NCBI GenBank assembly: GCA_023548195.1
Contig: JAJHZJ010000693.1
Coordinates: 1,262,501-1,326,500 of the forward strand
Origin: Bettongia penicillata ogilbyi
Taxonomy: Eukaryota > Chordata > Mammalia > Diprotodontia > Potoroidae
DNA: 64,000 bases
Reading direction: 5' to 3'
This document shows positions 41,111-52,730 of this stretch, piece after piece (the stretch's first letter is position 1; every line of letters starts with the position of its first letter). The notes under the pieces were generated by a model. That model had not been told where the DNA came from, did not search any database, and saw only the letters and a program-made list of their open reading frames with translations. A program made the position numbers and the translations under genes.

Positions 41111-41350
41111 ATGGCACTATATACTGAGGGCTGGGTCCTTCCAATGCTTTCACAACAATGCTAGAAGACCAAAGTTCCAAGCTCTTCTTTACCTAGAAAT
41201 GGGGATGGTTTTCATGTTACATGAAACTCTTGATATCCAATGCAAATACTGAAGGATCAAGTTGTGTGGCAATTGTTTAGGACATAATAGGGAATTTTGA
41301 CCTGACGTCCTTCCTTTCCCTCTTCATACCCTCAAGAAAAGTGGTGTAAT
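41111..41350. other. Unassigned
   Basis: No element recognised. Confidence 0.35.
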
Positions 41351-41351
41351 T

Positions 41352-41601
41352 TGGTGCTGTTGTTTTGTATCTGACTCTTTGTGACCCCATTTGGGTTTTT
41401 TTTGACAGAGATACTAAAGTGATTTGCTATTTCCTTCTCCAGCTCATTTTCCAGATGAGGAAACTGGGGCAAACATGGTGAAGTGACTTGCCTAGGGTCA
41501 CACAACTGGGAAGTGTCTGCGATCAGATTTGAACTCAGGAAGATGAGTCTTTTCTGACTCCAGGACCTACCCTTTGTCCACTGAGTCACCTAGCTGCCCC
41601 T
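41352..41601 (-). mobile_element. MAR1-type SINE, full length
   Basis: gctgttgttttgtatctgac, tttgtgaccccatttgggtt and atgaggaaactggggcaaac, to tgagtcacctagctgcccc. Confidence 0.9.
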
Positions 41602-41724
41602 CTCAGGAAAAGTATATTTTCCTAATTCTATGAGATTGAGCTCAATCTAAAATTATGTGGAATGGAATCTGTGGATGGTTTCTTGGGGAAAGGTGAAGCA
41701 TGAGCTATACCATGAAAGATGGTT

Positions 41725-41925
41725 AGAATCAGAGTTTTCAAGCTGGAACAAACCTTAGGGGTCATTTTTAGTTCATGTCCTCCCTCATTTTATAGAAAAG
41801 GAAACTGAGAGCTAGAAATATGAGGTAACTTACCCAAGGTCATACAGGTGGCAAAGCTAGAAATTGAATCCAGGTGCTCTGAGTTTAAATCCCCCATTTT
41901 TTCCACCGTGCCTTGCTGCCCAGGA
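41725..41925 (-). mobile_element. MIR SINE
   Basis: ttatagaaaaggaaactgag, aacttacccaaggtcataca and aattgaatccaggtgctctg. Confidence 0.7.
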
Positions 41926-41999
41926 TTTGTAGAAACTTGAGTTCTAGGACACTGCATGCAGAGTCTGGGATTCATATGGCATGCCATGGCAGTTAATTA

Positions 42000-42185
42000 A
42001 TTAATCTATCAATTTATTCATGAACAAATGAATGAATGAGCAAAATGGTATTTATTAAGTGCTTATTATGTTCCAGGCACTATGCTAAGCACTGGAGATA
42101 CAAAAATAAGCAGCAAAATGAGCTTGTCCTTCAAAGATCTTACATGAAATACCATATAAAAGGAAATTAGAAAGAAGGGAAGAGG
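42000..42185 (-). mobile_element. L2 3' end, antisense
   Basis: aagtgcttattatgttccag, gcactatgctaagcactgga and gtccttcaaagatcttacat. Confidence 0.75.
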
Positions 42186-42435
42186 AACAGGGTGGAGGAA
42201 AGGGAGCATGGCTTCAGCAGAAAGTGGGTAGAGACTTATTTCTGGGCAAGATAAGGTCACGGTTCACCTCTCAGAGCTCAGGGTTCCAGGAGCAGAGTCT
42301 AGATTTCAGTTGGAAAAGGTCCAAGAAGAGAAGGAATGGTTTGGAAATGCCTGGGAAGTAAAGACAATGGAAATTCAGAGTCAGTTGAAATAGAACGTTT
42401 GCAATGGAGGCATGTGGGAAATTGTAAAATTTAAG
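42186..42435. other. Unassigned
   Basis: Purine-biased; may be L2 but no anchor is seen. Confidence 0.3.
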
Positions 42436-42439
42436 ATTT

Positions 42440-42590
42440 TTAATCTGAAAATGACGTTTGAAATTAGTCCAATCCCATCTTTTTATGGATGAGGAAACTG
42501 AAGCTTGGATAGACTTGTCTGATGGAGTAAATAGAAGAGCAGAGAGTCAAACCCTGGTCCTCTGATTCCAAATCCATCATTCTTTTGACG
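42440..42590 (-). mobile_element. MIR SINE
   Basis: tatggatgaggaaactgaag and gagtcaaaccctggtcctct. Confidence 0.65.
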
Positions 42591-42699
42591 CCTCCATACT
42601 CCAATGACTGGAGAGCCCTGAGTACTGGACTGAGGAACTGAACTCTTCCGTGTGTGTAGGCAATGAGAAGCCTTTGGAGATCTTGGCATTAGGATATAT

Positions 42700-42945
42700 G
42701 ACAGAACAAAAAAAGACTGCAAGGGAGGCAGCAAGGGAAAATGGAAAGAGGAACCTAAGTTCAAATTCCCAGTCTGTCATTTACCATTGTGTGACCTTGA
42801 ATTAGTCACTTAACCTTTGAGCTCAATGATCTCAACTATAAAATGAACATTTGGACCTGATATCTCGCCAATCTCCTATGCTCCAAGGACTTTCCCATTT
42901 CTGACATTCTGTGTTCTCAGTTTCTTTCCTTCTTAGAATTCAGTT
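42700..42945 (+). mobile_element. MIR-type SINE running into a tandem array
   Basis: gaacctaagttcaaattccc, attgtgtgaccttgaattag and atgatctcaactataaaatg. The usual tail (ccaaggactttcccatttct) is then repeated downstream. Confidence 0.65.
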
Positions 42946-43143
42946 CTAAAACCCCTTCCATCTTTGACATTCTCTGTTCTGAAGACATTCCCAATTTTGA
43001 TACTTTATGTTCTAAGGTCTCTCCCAGCTCTGACATCCTAGGTTCTAAAGGCCTCCCTAACTCAGATGTTTCATGTTCTAAGGTCCCTACCAGCTCTGAT
43101 ATTTTCTGGTCTAAGGCTTTTCCCAGCTTTGACATTCTTTGAT
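42946..43143. repeat. Six exact-length 33-bp tandem units
   Basis: Units begin at 42946, 42979, 43012, 43045, 43078 and 43111, each starting ctaaag/ctgaag-like and carrying a tgacatt-like block. A partial seventh follows at 43144. The unit equals the SINE tail 'ctaaggtcccttccagctctgacattctatgtt' in length and order. Units differ from each other at many sites, so the array is old. Confidence 0.85.
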
Positions 43144-43149
43144 TCTCTG

Positions 43150-44050
43150 AAAGTCTTTCCCAAGCTTCCAGTGAAAGAGGGTAAACAGTGGTCGACTGGA
43201 GGGTGGGGAATCCCCTAGGGTGCATTCCCAGGATCTCTTGCTATCCAAATCAGGCAGATAATTTAACTGAGAACAAATGATTCAATCGGGATTCCCAGAG
43301 TAAATAATTTCCATCCCCAGCCCTGGCTGTTGCTGAATTCTTTGGACACTGATGAAGCTGAGACATCATCCCCAGGAGCCAAGAAAGGGGGTGCAAATGA
43401 TTCCACAGAGCTGCAGCTAAGGACCAGATGTTGCCTTCTGGAAAGGGAGGAATGGACATCCTCCTCTTAATCTAGCTTCCCCCAACAGCAGCTACTCTCC
43501 TTCCAAACCCCAAAAGACATCAGTACACACACACCCCACTCTCCACGCCTAAGTGAGATGTCAACAAGAGCCGATAGAAATGAAGGAGGGTCTGGTTTCT
43601 GAAAGGTGTTTTTCAAGACTGCACAAACAGCTTAACTCAACAGTAACTAACAGAAGCTGTGGGCTAGGCGAGCATTTTTCCATGGAAGGTGGAAACTGGG
43701 TAGAATCTTACTGAGTTTCCAGTGCACAGTTGACTGGGGCCATTTTGCCTGTTAATCCATGAGCACCCCTCAGGAAAAAGACATTGCCCCCATTTTGAAT
43801 CAGGCCACTGCTGCCGTTCTGGCAAGTTCTAATCGGTCAGCCTTCATATGGAGGAGCAGAGGGCTGCCAGCATGCCAGCCTCTGGACAAAACAGTCAGAT
43901 TCAATCTCCTTTGTAGTATTGGGCTTACAGGGAGCGAGTTTGAAAGACTGCTGGATGCTGAGAAGGGCCAGTAAGGTGGTTAGCAAGCAGGAATAAGGAA
44001 GTGGATATAAAGAGGATTCAGCCCAGGGTCATGAATGAATAAATGAAAGA
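43150..44050. other. Unique sequence
   Basis: About 900 bases without recognised repeats. Frames of 69-71 codons on both strands lack motifs. taaataatttccatcccca and ccatggaaggtggaaactgg are unremarkable. Confidence 0.4.
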
Positions 44051-44054
44051 ATGA

Positions 44055-44272
44055 ATGGGAAATAAAAGCAAAAAGTTATTGAGCTCTTACCATATGCCAA
44101 GTACTGTGCTAAGGGGCAGGAATGAAAACACAAAAGCCAAAACAGTTCTTCCCTCAAAGAGTTTCCATTTTAATTGAGGAAACAATACTTCTGGGGGAAT
44201 GGTGGCCAAGTAAGGGTGTTATGGTTAGCAAAGTTCTAGGGATGGCAACTGGAGCCAAAGGAGGCTTCACAG

Positions 44273-44305
<33 letters not shown>
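44055..44305 (-). mobile_element. L2 3' end, antisense, with (CA)n
   Basis: gagctcttaccatatgccaa, gtactgtgctaaggggcagg and cctcaaagagtttccatttt. A run of about 15 CA units occupies 44276-44305. Confidence 0.65.
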
Positions 44306-44306
<1 letters not shown>

Positions 44307-46425
44307 TGCAATAGCAATGGCAGCCTTGATTTAATTATGATTCCAAAACTGGAGAGAGAAGGGAGGTAGTGGAGGATATTGTAAAAAACATCTGGAGTAA
44401 ATCACTTCCCTTAAAGTCTGATATGTTTTCTTTCTAGGGTGTACAGAGCCTAGGAAGAAGTGGGCTCAGGCTTGAATGTCCATGTGACAAAGGTGTAAGT
44501 GACTCCAAGTTCCCAAAAGGCATTTTGATGGAGTCCTCAAGATGTTATCCCTTCCACATTGAGACATTCCCCTTCGTGGTTGTGATACATTGTGAGTCAG
44601 CATAAGAAATTAAATGGGAATTTGGGGGGAGTCTTGTGGAAGCCATGGATGACACATGAAGACCCATAGATGACACAGAAAAAGTTCTGGAACTCAGAAA
44701 TGTATAAAATATATGTATAGTATTGCATAATATCAACCCAAGTTTTACAGTAAGGCACTGTAATGAAAGAAAAAGAAGAAATTCAAACTTCTTCTCTGGG
44801 ACAAAGGGAGGACCAAAACATTTTACATGGATTTTCCAGGTTGCAGGGGTGCCATGCCTCTAACTCTCCCACCCCCCACAATGTGGAAGGGATAAATATA
44901 GATATGGTATCTTTTTGGCTGGCTCTTCGGAAAACCTGGAATCTGCTTTCCTCATTTTGCCTTGTCTGCCGCTGGTTCCCAATGGGTTCATTGCTGTTGC
45001 TATTTGCAGATATGCTATGGGGGCAATACATGGAAAGTCCCAATTCCTCCAGACTCATCAAAGCTCATCAAGTCTTTCTCTGACCAAGGAGTGAAGAAGG
45101 AAGCTAAGGTCACAACACTCTTCTCCTCTTCTCCCCACCAACTCCACAGACTCACTTCTCCCAGTGTTGACTGGGAATTTCTTTCCTGACTTACTCCTCT
45201 CAGAATCTCTTTTGATTCTGACCACATCCATGGTTTTTAGGCCCAGAGTACCAAATTTCTCAGTCAATCTGAATAGATTTCCTGTTGTACCTAGGGAGGT
45301 ACCTAAGCTCATTCACATCTAGCGAGCAATCAAGACATGTTCTCAGCTAATAAGTATATCATGACCTCGTGGGGTTGGGTGATTTAGATCTAACCCTTAG
45401 AGTTAGATCCATCCATCCATCTCGGATTAGAAGTTTTTAAAAGGATGCTGGGAAGAAGACGGAAGTGAAGACGAAGGCTGATGGAGGAAGCTTCCTTGTC
45501 ATAGTTCCCCAGCAGTGAAGGAGTCTTTGTTTTCTCTTATTGAAGCAGATAATTGAGTTAGCAGCCATGTCCAGCATTGCCTCCATGGAAGGGACTTGAT
45601 GTACCTATCCATGACAGCAGTGGTGGCTGATTTCTGATCTCTCTCTCTCTATGATTATGAAGGGAACAGTATGCATGACGGAGACACCAGGACAAAACCC
45701 CTTTTGTTTTCATCTGTGGCAAGTCTTATCCCTTATCCTTTCTTTTCTCTTGTCTCCCTTTATAAATGAGGTGGCATGGGGGGAGTGGGAGCAAAGGATT
45801 AGTGACCTGAGGGAGCTTGGACAGGGAAACAGGGGAGAATGGGGATTTGGGATGATAAATTGAGTCTGTTGGATTTTGCATTCTTTATCCTTTGATGTTT
45901 CCTTGATACCCCCAGTGTTTGCCATTTTAAGTAAATGTTCCTGACTTATTGTGCAATAATGTTATATAATTAGGAGAAAAACTCCTTGACCATCCTAGAA
46001 GGCAAGTTTCATAGTGGGAGTGGGGACTCAGAGTATGTTATACATGCTTCGAACCCAAAGCCAATTAGATTCTTATGGGGGATAGTCATACATGTGTGTC
46101 TGGTTGTAAATGTAAGAAGGAGGGTGGATGTTCACTTTTCTTCTTCCTCTGGGATCTTGCTCTGTGAAACACAACTTTACTATCACAGTGTAGTGACAGA
46201 AAAGTAGCTCCATCTCCAGACTGAGCAGAAATCAAAATGACATGGGCATATACTGAGGCACTTAGGCGGTAAGGGCTATTTGTGAATGACCAGAACATAG
46301 AGAGTGGGATCACGTCTATTGTAGATCCCTCTACCTGAATTCTATCCATACTGTAAGGTATGGACTCAAGTGCCGTTTCTATGCAGACTTTCATGACTAT
46401 TCCAGGTCTTTACTATGTAGTGATC
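44306..46425. other. Longest mostly unique stretch
   Basis: About 2.1 kb with no confident repeat. The largest frame is 106 codons (44763-45083, +), with no domain. Pyrimidine tract plus AG at 45009 (ctattttgcag-like) has no good donor downstream. It could be intronic or intergenic; nothing decides. Confidence 0.4.
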
Positions 46426-46429
46426 AGTT

Positions 46430-46560
46430 GGAGGAGCTGGAGATGTTACCCTAGATTCAGGGAGGATGTGATGCATGTCTTCAAGTACTTGGAAGACTTC
46501 TGGAAGGGCTTCAGACCCAGCATGCTTGGCTCCAGATCAGGGGCTTACCGATGCCGGTCC
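46430..46560 (+). mobile_element. CR1/L3-type fragment, sense
   Basis: gagatgttaccctagattca, gatgcatgtcttcaagtact and cttggaagacttctggaagg correspond to the sense CR1/L3 'gctgtcttcaagtatttgaa' region. Confidence 0.5.
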
Positions 46561-46639
46561 TCAAGGATCTAACCTTTTAATGGCAGGGGGTGGGGGGTTG
46601 TGAGCCCAGACAACACAGGGATGTAAATTCTAAATATAT

Positions 46640-46760
46640 TCCAAGTAAACACTAACTTATGTGGAGAGTAAGGAGAGGCATTAGCAGCTAGAGAGATCAG
46701 GGAAGGCCTCATGGAGGAGGCAGTAAGTAAGCTGAGATTTGATGGGAGCTAAGAATTCTG
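46640..46760 (-). mobile_element. L2 fragment, antisense
   Basis: gatcagggaaggcctcatgg, aggaggcagtaagtaagctg and agatttgatgggagctaaga. Confidence 0.6.
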
Positions 46761-47364
46761 TTATAATTCACCCTTAAGGAAGCTCCAGGCCCCCTTTCCA
46801 GGATTATGCTGGAGTTGACTCAGACTAGCCTGGAGACATTGTTAAATTTTCAGTGTAAACATGTATACCTCAGAAATCAGCAATGCTGCAGATCATGCCT
46901 TGGTTTATTGTTTTGTGCATTGTCTAGTCTTAATAAAATGTTAATAATATAGATTATTAAAAGTGTACACATATATTCTGCTGCCCTCCCTCACCCAAAG
47001 TCTGGTTGTTGAACATTTACCAGCATGCCCCCATCTCTTTCCACTGTGTCTTTCTGCCATCTTGTACTTATGAAACTGATTTCTTGAACTCAAAGATAAA
47101 ACTTTACATTTATGCCTAATAAAAGTCATACTGCAACCCATAGAGAATCACAAAACCGTATTGTAATAAACTCCAGGAGCCATTGCCTTAAACCTGAACT
47201 ATGAAAAACATGTGTTGAATTGAATTTTAAGGCTCTAACTCTTTTATTAGGATTGAATCTAAGTAACAGACATCCTTTCTCCTGGACCATCCCCACAAAG
47301 CCCTGATCAGAGTTTCCCTGTCAGGCCTCCTTAGCTTCCCCCAGCCACACAGTGACCATACTCA
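46761..47364 (-). mobile_element. CR1/L3 scrap within unassigned sequence
   Basis: At 46990-47150, gccatcttgtacttatgaaa, ctgatttcttgaactcaaag and actttacatttatgcctaat are antisense CR1/L3. The rest is unassigned. Confidence 0.5.
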
Positions 47365-47485
47365 AAATCATTTTTGGGTTCATAGAATTTAGAGTTGCAG
47401 AGGACTTTAGGGATCTTTCAGCCCAACCCACTTGTTTTACAGAGTATATATCTAAAGTCCAGAGAACTGACATGAATTGCCTGCC
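47365..47485 (-). mobile_element. MIR fragment
   Basis: tagagttgcagaggacttta, then cttgttttacagagtatata. Confidence 0.5.
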
Positions 47486-47845
47486 TCCAAGATCAAATGC
47501 AAACCCTCTGTGTGATTTCAGTCTTTTATAACCTGACACCTCTTATTTATAGTGCCTTCTCCCAATTGATTATCTCCAATTTATCTTGTAGATAGCTTGT
47601 TTCTACTTGTTTGAATGTTCCCTCCTCTATTAGACTGTGAGTTCCTTGAGAGCAGGGACTTTCTTTTGCCTTCCTTTGTATCCCTGGAGCTTAGCACAGT
47701 GCCCAGCACATAGTAGTTTCTTCATAAATGGTAATTAACTGATGTCTTTACTGTGAAGCCAAATCTTATTCTACTATGTCACATGTAGTAGGTGCTTAAT
47801 AAATGCTTTTTCATTCATTCATTCATTCACTCATTCAATAATGCC
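47486..47845 (+). mobile_element. L2 3' region, sense, two tails
   Basis: tgccttctcccaattgatta, attagactgtgagttccttg, tttgtatccctggagcttag and gcccagcacatagtagtttc. A second tail follows (tagtaggtgcttaataaatg) with a short cattcattcatt run. Confidence 0.8.
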
Positions 47846-48220
47846 TGGACGTAAGCCGCTAAAAAAGATGACATTTTACTGTCCTATTCAACCCCATGAT
47901 CTTATGATACTGTTGGCCTGTTGACCATAGTGGAGCTGTATTAACTCTTTCAGACTAGTCAGGTAGCCACTAGAAGGGATATTTCTACAGCCCCAAAGCC
48001 TTAATGGCCTCCCCAATTTAGGGCCACTAGGCCCCTGGTAGGCATGGGGTCCCTAGTGAAAAAAAGGAAGCCCTTTGAAAGAAAGGAGCTATAAAAGCAA
48101 AGGGTGTTATTAGTGTGGAAGGCTACATCCTGTCCCAGTTAAATGAATCAATTAGATGAGATAATGGGAGCTCTCTTTGTCCTCTGGAAATTATATGACG
48201 CTCTGAGTCTGCCTCTCATT
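47846..48220. other. Unassigned
   Basis: No element or frame recognised. Confidence 0.35.
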
Positions 48221-48224
48221 ATAT

Positions 48225-48395
48225 ATCCTTGATGATGATAATAATAGTGTTTTCTCCAAGGGACACTTCACAAACTATAATTAACTTTCCTTATAGTCTC
48301 TGTGTTAATGAGCCTATGCCCATTTTACAGCTAAGTAGATGAAGGCAAAGAAAGGTCGAGTGACGACTGTCTCACCATTCCTTAGCTGGGTCACA
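48225..48395 (-). mobile_element. MIR SINE
   Basis: cacttcacaaactataatta, tgcccattttacagctaagt and ctcaccattccttagctggg. Confidence 0.55.
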
Positions 48396-48700
48396 GTATG
48401 ATAAAATGCCAGAGCTGAAAGAGACCTCAGATAGCCTTGAGTCCACCTCATTTCTGAATAAGATCCCACCCCCTCCCCGCCATCACACAGTCAAATGGTT
48501 ACCTAGTTTCTTCATGGAGCTCTCTTGAGTGGAGAAGCCTTCCATGGGCAGCTCGTTCATTCCACTCTGAGATAGTTATATTTCTTGGCAAGTGTCTCCC
48601 TATGTCAAGACTAAATACATTTCTTTGCAGATGTGCCCCATACCGTTGATTCTCCCCTTAATGGCCAAGCAGAGCAAGGCTAATCACTCTTCCAGAGGAG
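48396..48700 (-). mobile_element. CR1/L3-type fragment
   Basis: cagagctgaaagagacctca, tccatgggcagctcgttcat, ctccctatgtcaagactaaa and ccaagcagagcaaggctaat, in the antisense order seen at 3541-3995. Confidence 0.6.
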
Positions 48701-48701
48701 A

Positions 48702-48942
48702 GCCAGTGTAGTATATGGAGAGAACACTAGATTTGAAGTCAAAGCCCTTTTGGTTCAAATTCATCTATGCCACTCATTAGCTCATAGGATCCAAATAAGT
48801 AAGTTACTTAAACTCTCTGGGCTTCAGTTTCCTCATCTGTAAAATGAGCTGGAGAAGGAAATGAAAAATCACTCTTGTACCTTTGCCACAAAAACCCAGA
48901 TGGGGTCACAAAGAGTCGGACGTGGCTGAAACTCAGCAACAA
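48702..48942 (+). mobile_element. MAR1-type SINE
   Basis: gtgtagtatatggagagaac, gggcttcagtttcctcatct, gagctggagaaggaaatgaa and cagatggggtcacaaagagt. Confidence 0.85.
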
Positions 48943-48944
48943 CT

Positions 48945-49320
48945 CCATACTGCCTCTTGAATTAAGCTTAAAATCGTTTGCTTGGCATTGGAGGCCCTGC
49001 ACAGTCTGGCTTCTCCTTACCTTTCCAAGCTTTTCTCAAAGTTATGATACTAACTTGCAGCTCCAGAACTCCCATTCTGGAATCATATTATTCTGATTGG
49101 TGAATGTCCACTATGTATAGGTGAATTCCTATCCAGCCCTGTCTTCACTCTTTCTGACTTGCCTTAACTAGTTGATGAATGCCTCATGGCTACGTCCAGA
49201 CATGCTTCATTGTGCTTCCTGGCCATCTTCCTGCCAGCTGCCTTGCCTCAAACCAGAGACCATGCCCTGGAGGACTTAGCTCTTTTAGGTCCAGAATGCC
49301 TACTCTGGGGCCCATGTTGT
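48945..49320 (+). mobile_element. L2 3' region, sense
   Basis: cattggaggccctgcacagt, tggcttctccttacctttcc and atcttcctgccagctgcctt are L2-like. Resolution falls off after 49150. Confidence 0.5.
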
Positions 49321-49850
49321 ACTGAATGATGAGCACTTCACATGGCCCTTCGTGACTAAACCAGCTTCACTTTACTTGGGACCATCTTCTCACCAGACTT
49401 GCCATGCTCCTTCCCGCAACTCTAATGTGTCAGTCCTGGAATCATAACTGAGTAAATACTGCCATTGCTGCTGAAAAAGGTATGCCAATCTACTTACCAT
49501 TTACTTATCTCTGTAACTTCCCAAATCAAAACATTCCTCCCTGGCCACTATTACTCTTTCTGAGTGGGCTGCCCCTTCTAGAAGGAACTTATATCACAAT
49601 CCACCAAGGAGGGCTCCAGAATGCACAGTTGGGGAAGAGTCCCTGAACTTTTGGTGAGAGATGTTTTTCTTCAGTCGTACGTGCCTCAAGGCTTACAAAA
49701 GTCCAAGGAAAATGTCTTTCTACTGGATTGCCAAGAGTCCCTCTCCAGTACCCTCCAAAGGATCTGTGATCTTATTAAGTGATCTCCTCAATGAATGCAG
49801 ATTGGAATTCACACTTGCCCATCCTGTGCAACATTTACCACAAGAATTCT
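49321..49850. other. Unassigned
   Basis: No family recognised; the 65-codon frame at 49661 lacks motifs. Confidence 0.35.
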
Positions 49851-49851
49851 T

Positions 49852-50228
49852 GACTTAAAGCTGGGAAAGACCTCACAAGCCATCTAGTCCAAGCCTATCA
49901 ATTTACAGATGAGGAAACTGAGGCCTATGGAAGGGATTTTTCCAAGGTCAAACATGATGGAATCTTTGTTAACATTCTCTTGGTATTATAGGGATACCAA
50001 CAGAGAGCTTCAACTGGAAAGAAAACTGCATTGGCTTTAGAGGACTTGAGTTCAAAGCCAGCTTTTATTACTTGCTATCTATAAGTAGGGGACCTTAGGC
50101 AAGTCTGCTACTTACTATTAGCAATTAGAGGATCTTGAGAAAATCCCTTCCATGAGCCTCAGTTTCCTCATCTGGACTAGATGGCTTTTGAGGTCCTTTC
50201 CAACTTTAAGTCTTGAATTCTATGATCC
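49852..50228. mobile_element. MIR (-) then MIR (+)
   Basis: Antisense to 49965 (cagatgaggaaactgaggcc). Sense from 50010 (ggcaagtctgctacttacta, gagcctcagtttcctcatct, gaggtcctttccaactttaa). Confidence 0.7.
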
Positions 50229-50755
50229 TTCCTCTTGTTTTACTGGCCTATCCTTTCTTCTGGTCATGTTTTTCTGATGGCATCATTCATATAGACTCTC
50301 CTGAATGATAATGTGTCTCCGCCTGAGGACACCTACCTTGTTTATAGAATTACAACCGAAATTGGTCCAACCCTAAATGTATTTAAAGATAATTTAGAAC
50401 GGGGAATCCTTGCCTCTGTGGATTTACTAAACAGTGACCTGACCATATGGTAATATCATTCAGCAAAGGATATGCTAGCATCTTTAACACAGAAACATGA
50501 CAACATATTCTCACTTTAGAAACCCGTAACACATCTTACCAAATAGAGTCATCAGCCATCCAAACCCTCCAAATGGTATCACTACCCATGAAGACAAAAG
50601 CCTTAAATTCTATGATAATAGAATGAAAACACAGGTAAATCCTTTGAGTGATTTTCAACTTGAATTTGTCAACAACTATAATATTCCATGCATATTTCCA
50701 AATGGAGGAGGGAAAAAATATTTCCAAAATACCTGACCAATTAATAGCCTTCTGG
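50229..50755. other. Unassigned
   Basis: A/T-rich; antisense 77-codon frame without motif. Confidence 0.35.
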
Positions 50756-50759
50756 CTCC

Positions 50760-50995
50760 TAAAAGACACAGTGGACTTGGACTTGGGAAGACCCTAGTTC
50801 AAATCTTCCCTCAGATATTTACTAGCTATGTGACCTTGGACAAGTCATTTAATCTTTGCTAGCCTCCAGTTTTCACATCCATAAAATGGAGGTAACACCT
50901 CCTTCCCAGAGGTTATTTGGAGGATCAAGTGAGATCATATATGTAAAGCATTTTTCAAATCTTAAAGAACTATAAAATGCTATTCTCTACCTCCC
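50760..50995 (+). mobile_element. MIR SINE, full length
   Basis: gggaagaccctagttcaaat, tgaccttggacaagtcattt, ggatcaagtgagatcatata and cttaaagaactataaaatgc. Confidence 0.75.
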
Positions 50996-51344
50996 CACAA
51001 ACCACAGCTCTGCTCCCACAATGAACTGCCTGCTCAGTCCCTGGGTGAACCTGACGTTCAATCAGGTTATTTGCAGACAGAGAAGGAATGAAAACTTCAG
51101 CTTTCCCTAGAAGGAATGTACATCATTCCCTGTTCTTTCATTACTTTTTGATTTAAAAAAAAATCAGATCATTTGAAAAATACCTGCTATTTCTCCTCTG
51201 TTCTAATGGAGAGGAAGAATTCTTTAAAAAGCCAAATTGAGGTGAACCCATCCCCTTAGAGTAGTTTTGGTGGTAGCATAATATCTTTTGCGAAATAAGA
51301 AATAAAGAGTTCCATTAAGAGTGAAGAAGGCATGACCATTTGAT
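50996..51344. other. Unassigned
   Basis: No element recognised. Confidence 0.35.
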
Positions 51345-51515
51345 GAAAAGCTGTGCAATAGAGTAGAAAAAGTGTTGAAACCAGGAAGAGGAGTAGACAG
51401 GTTTATATTCTGCTTTGAGTCTTACTAGTTGTGTGACCTTCTCCGAACCTCAGCGTCCTCATCTGTAAAAGGGAGGTTGTAATAGCTACCTCATGGGTGT
51501 GGTTACGAGAAGTGA
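51345..51515 (+). mobile_element. MIR SINE
   Basis: agttgtgtgaccttctccga, gcgtcctcatctgtaaaagg and ctacctcatgggtgtggtta. Confidence 0.65.
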
Positions 51516-51782
51516 GAACAAGTCAGTCAGCCAAGAAGCATTTATTAAGCGCCAAGTATTATCCTAAGGGCTAGAAAAGCAGTTCTCAAAGTGTGATCTA
51601 GGGAACCCTGAGGGTATCTAAGTCCCTTTCGGGGGGTCCAAAAGGTCAAAACTTTTCATAATAACACCAGTATATTTTAATTTCTTATACACTAAGCATT
51701 AGTAGATATAACCCATATAAACAGGAGTCCATTGTGGGTGGGGGGGAAGTCCTCAATGATTTTTAAGAGTATAAAGTGGTCC

Positions 51783-52417
51783 ACTATCCCAAAGTGATCA
51801 CAAAAAAGGAAAAAGGGCCCACATGTATAAATACATTTAGAGCAGTTCTTTTTGTGGCGGCAAAGAATTGGAAACTGAGGGGATGCCCATCAACTGGGAA
51901 ATGACTGAACATATGAATGTGATGGAATACTATAGTTCCATGAGAAATGATGAGCAAGTAGATTTCAGAAAAACCTAGAAAGACTTACATGAACTGATCC
52001 TAAGTGAAGTAAGCAGAACCAGGAGCACATTGTACTCAGTAACAGCAACATTATACATAGATCAACTTTGATAGACTTAATTCTTCCCAGCCATACAATG
52101 ACCTAAGATCATTCCAAAAGACTCATGATGGAAAACGCTGTCTGCATCCAGAGAAAGAAGCATGGAGTCTGAATGAAGATCGAAACGTATTATTATCACT
52201 TTTTGGCTGTTTTTTCTTTCTCGTGATTTTTCCCTTTTGTTCTAATTTTTCTTTCACAACATGACTAATGTGGAAATACATTTAATATGTTTGTACATGG
52301 ACAACCTATATCAGATTGCATACCATCTTAGGGAAAGGGGAGGGAATGAAGGAGGAAAAATTTAGAACTGAAAATCTTATAAAAGTGAAAGCTGAAAACT
52401 AAAAATAAGCATTTTTT
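51783..52417 (+). mobile_element. 5'-truncated L1 3' end with TSDs
   Basis: Duplications aagagtataaagtggtcc (51765-51782) and tagagtataaagtgatcc (52418-52435) match at 16 of 18. Contents: agttctttttgtggcggcaa, ggggatgcccatcaactggg, gtgatggaatactatagttc and acatgactaatgtggaaata, with an aaaactaaaaataagca end. Confidence 0.85.
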
Positions 52418-52478
52418 TAGAGTATAAAGTGATCCTTTATAGAGAGTAGAGCACAAAAGGCGACCAAAAAGTTTGAGA

Positions 52479-52730
52479 GGCCCCTAGGTTTTGCAGTGGA
52501 TAGAGTGCCTAGCCTGAAGGCAGGAAACTCATCTTTCTGAGTTCAAATCCAGCCTTAGACACTTACTGGCCACGTGATGCTGGGCAAGTCACTTAACCTT
52601 GCCTCAGTTTCCTCAGCTGTAAAATGAGCTGGAGAAGGAAATGGCAAACCACTCCAGTATCTTTGCCAAGAAAATCCCAAATGGGGTCCCAGAGAGTCAG
52701 ACATGACTGAAAGAGATAAAGAATAGCCAC
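52479..52730 (+). mobile_element. MAR1-type SINE with perfect TSD
   Basis: aaaaagtttgaga occurs just before (52466-52478) and just after (52731-52743). Body: ggttttgcagtggatagagt, ctgggcaagtcacttaacct, ctggagaaggaaatggcaaa and agtcagacatgactgaaaga. One of the most intact copies in the window. Confidence 0.92.

Noticed and set aside
42946..43143. Regular 33-bp periodicity considered as a CRISPR array
   Set aside because: Units abut without spacers, diverge from each other and derive from a SINE tail; the genome is mammalian.
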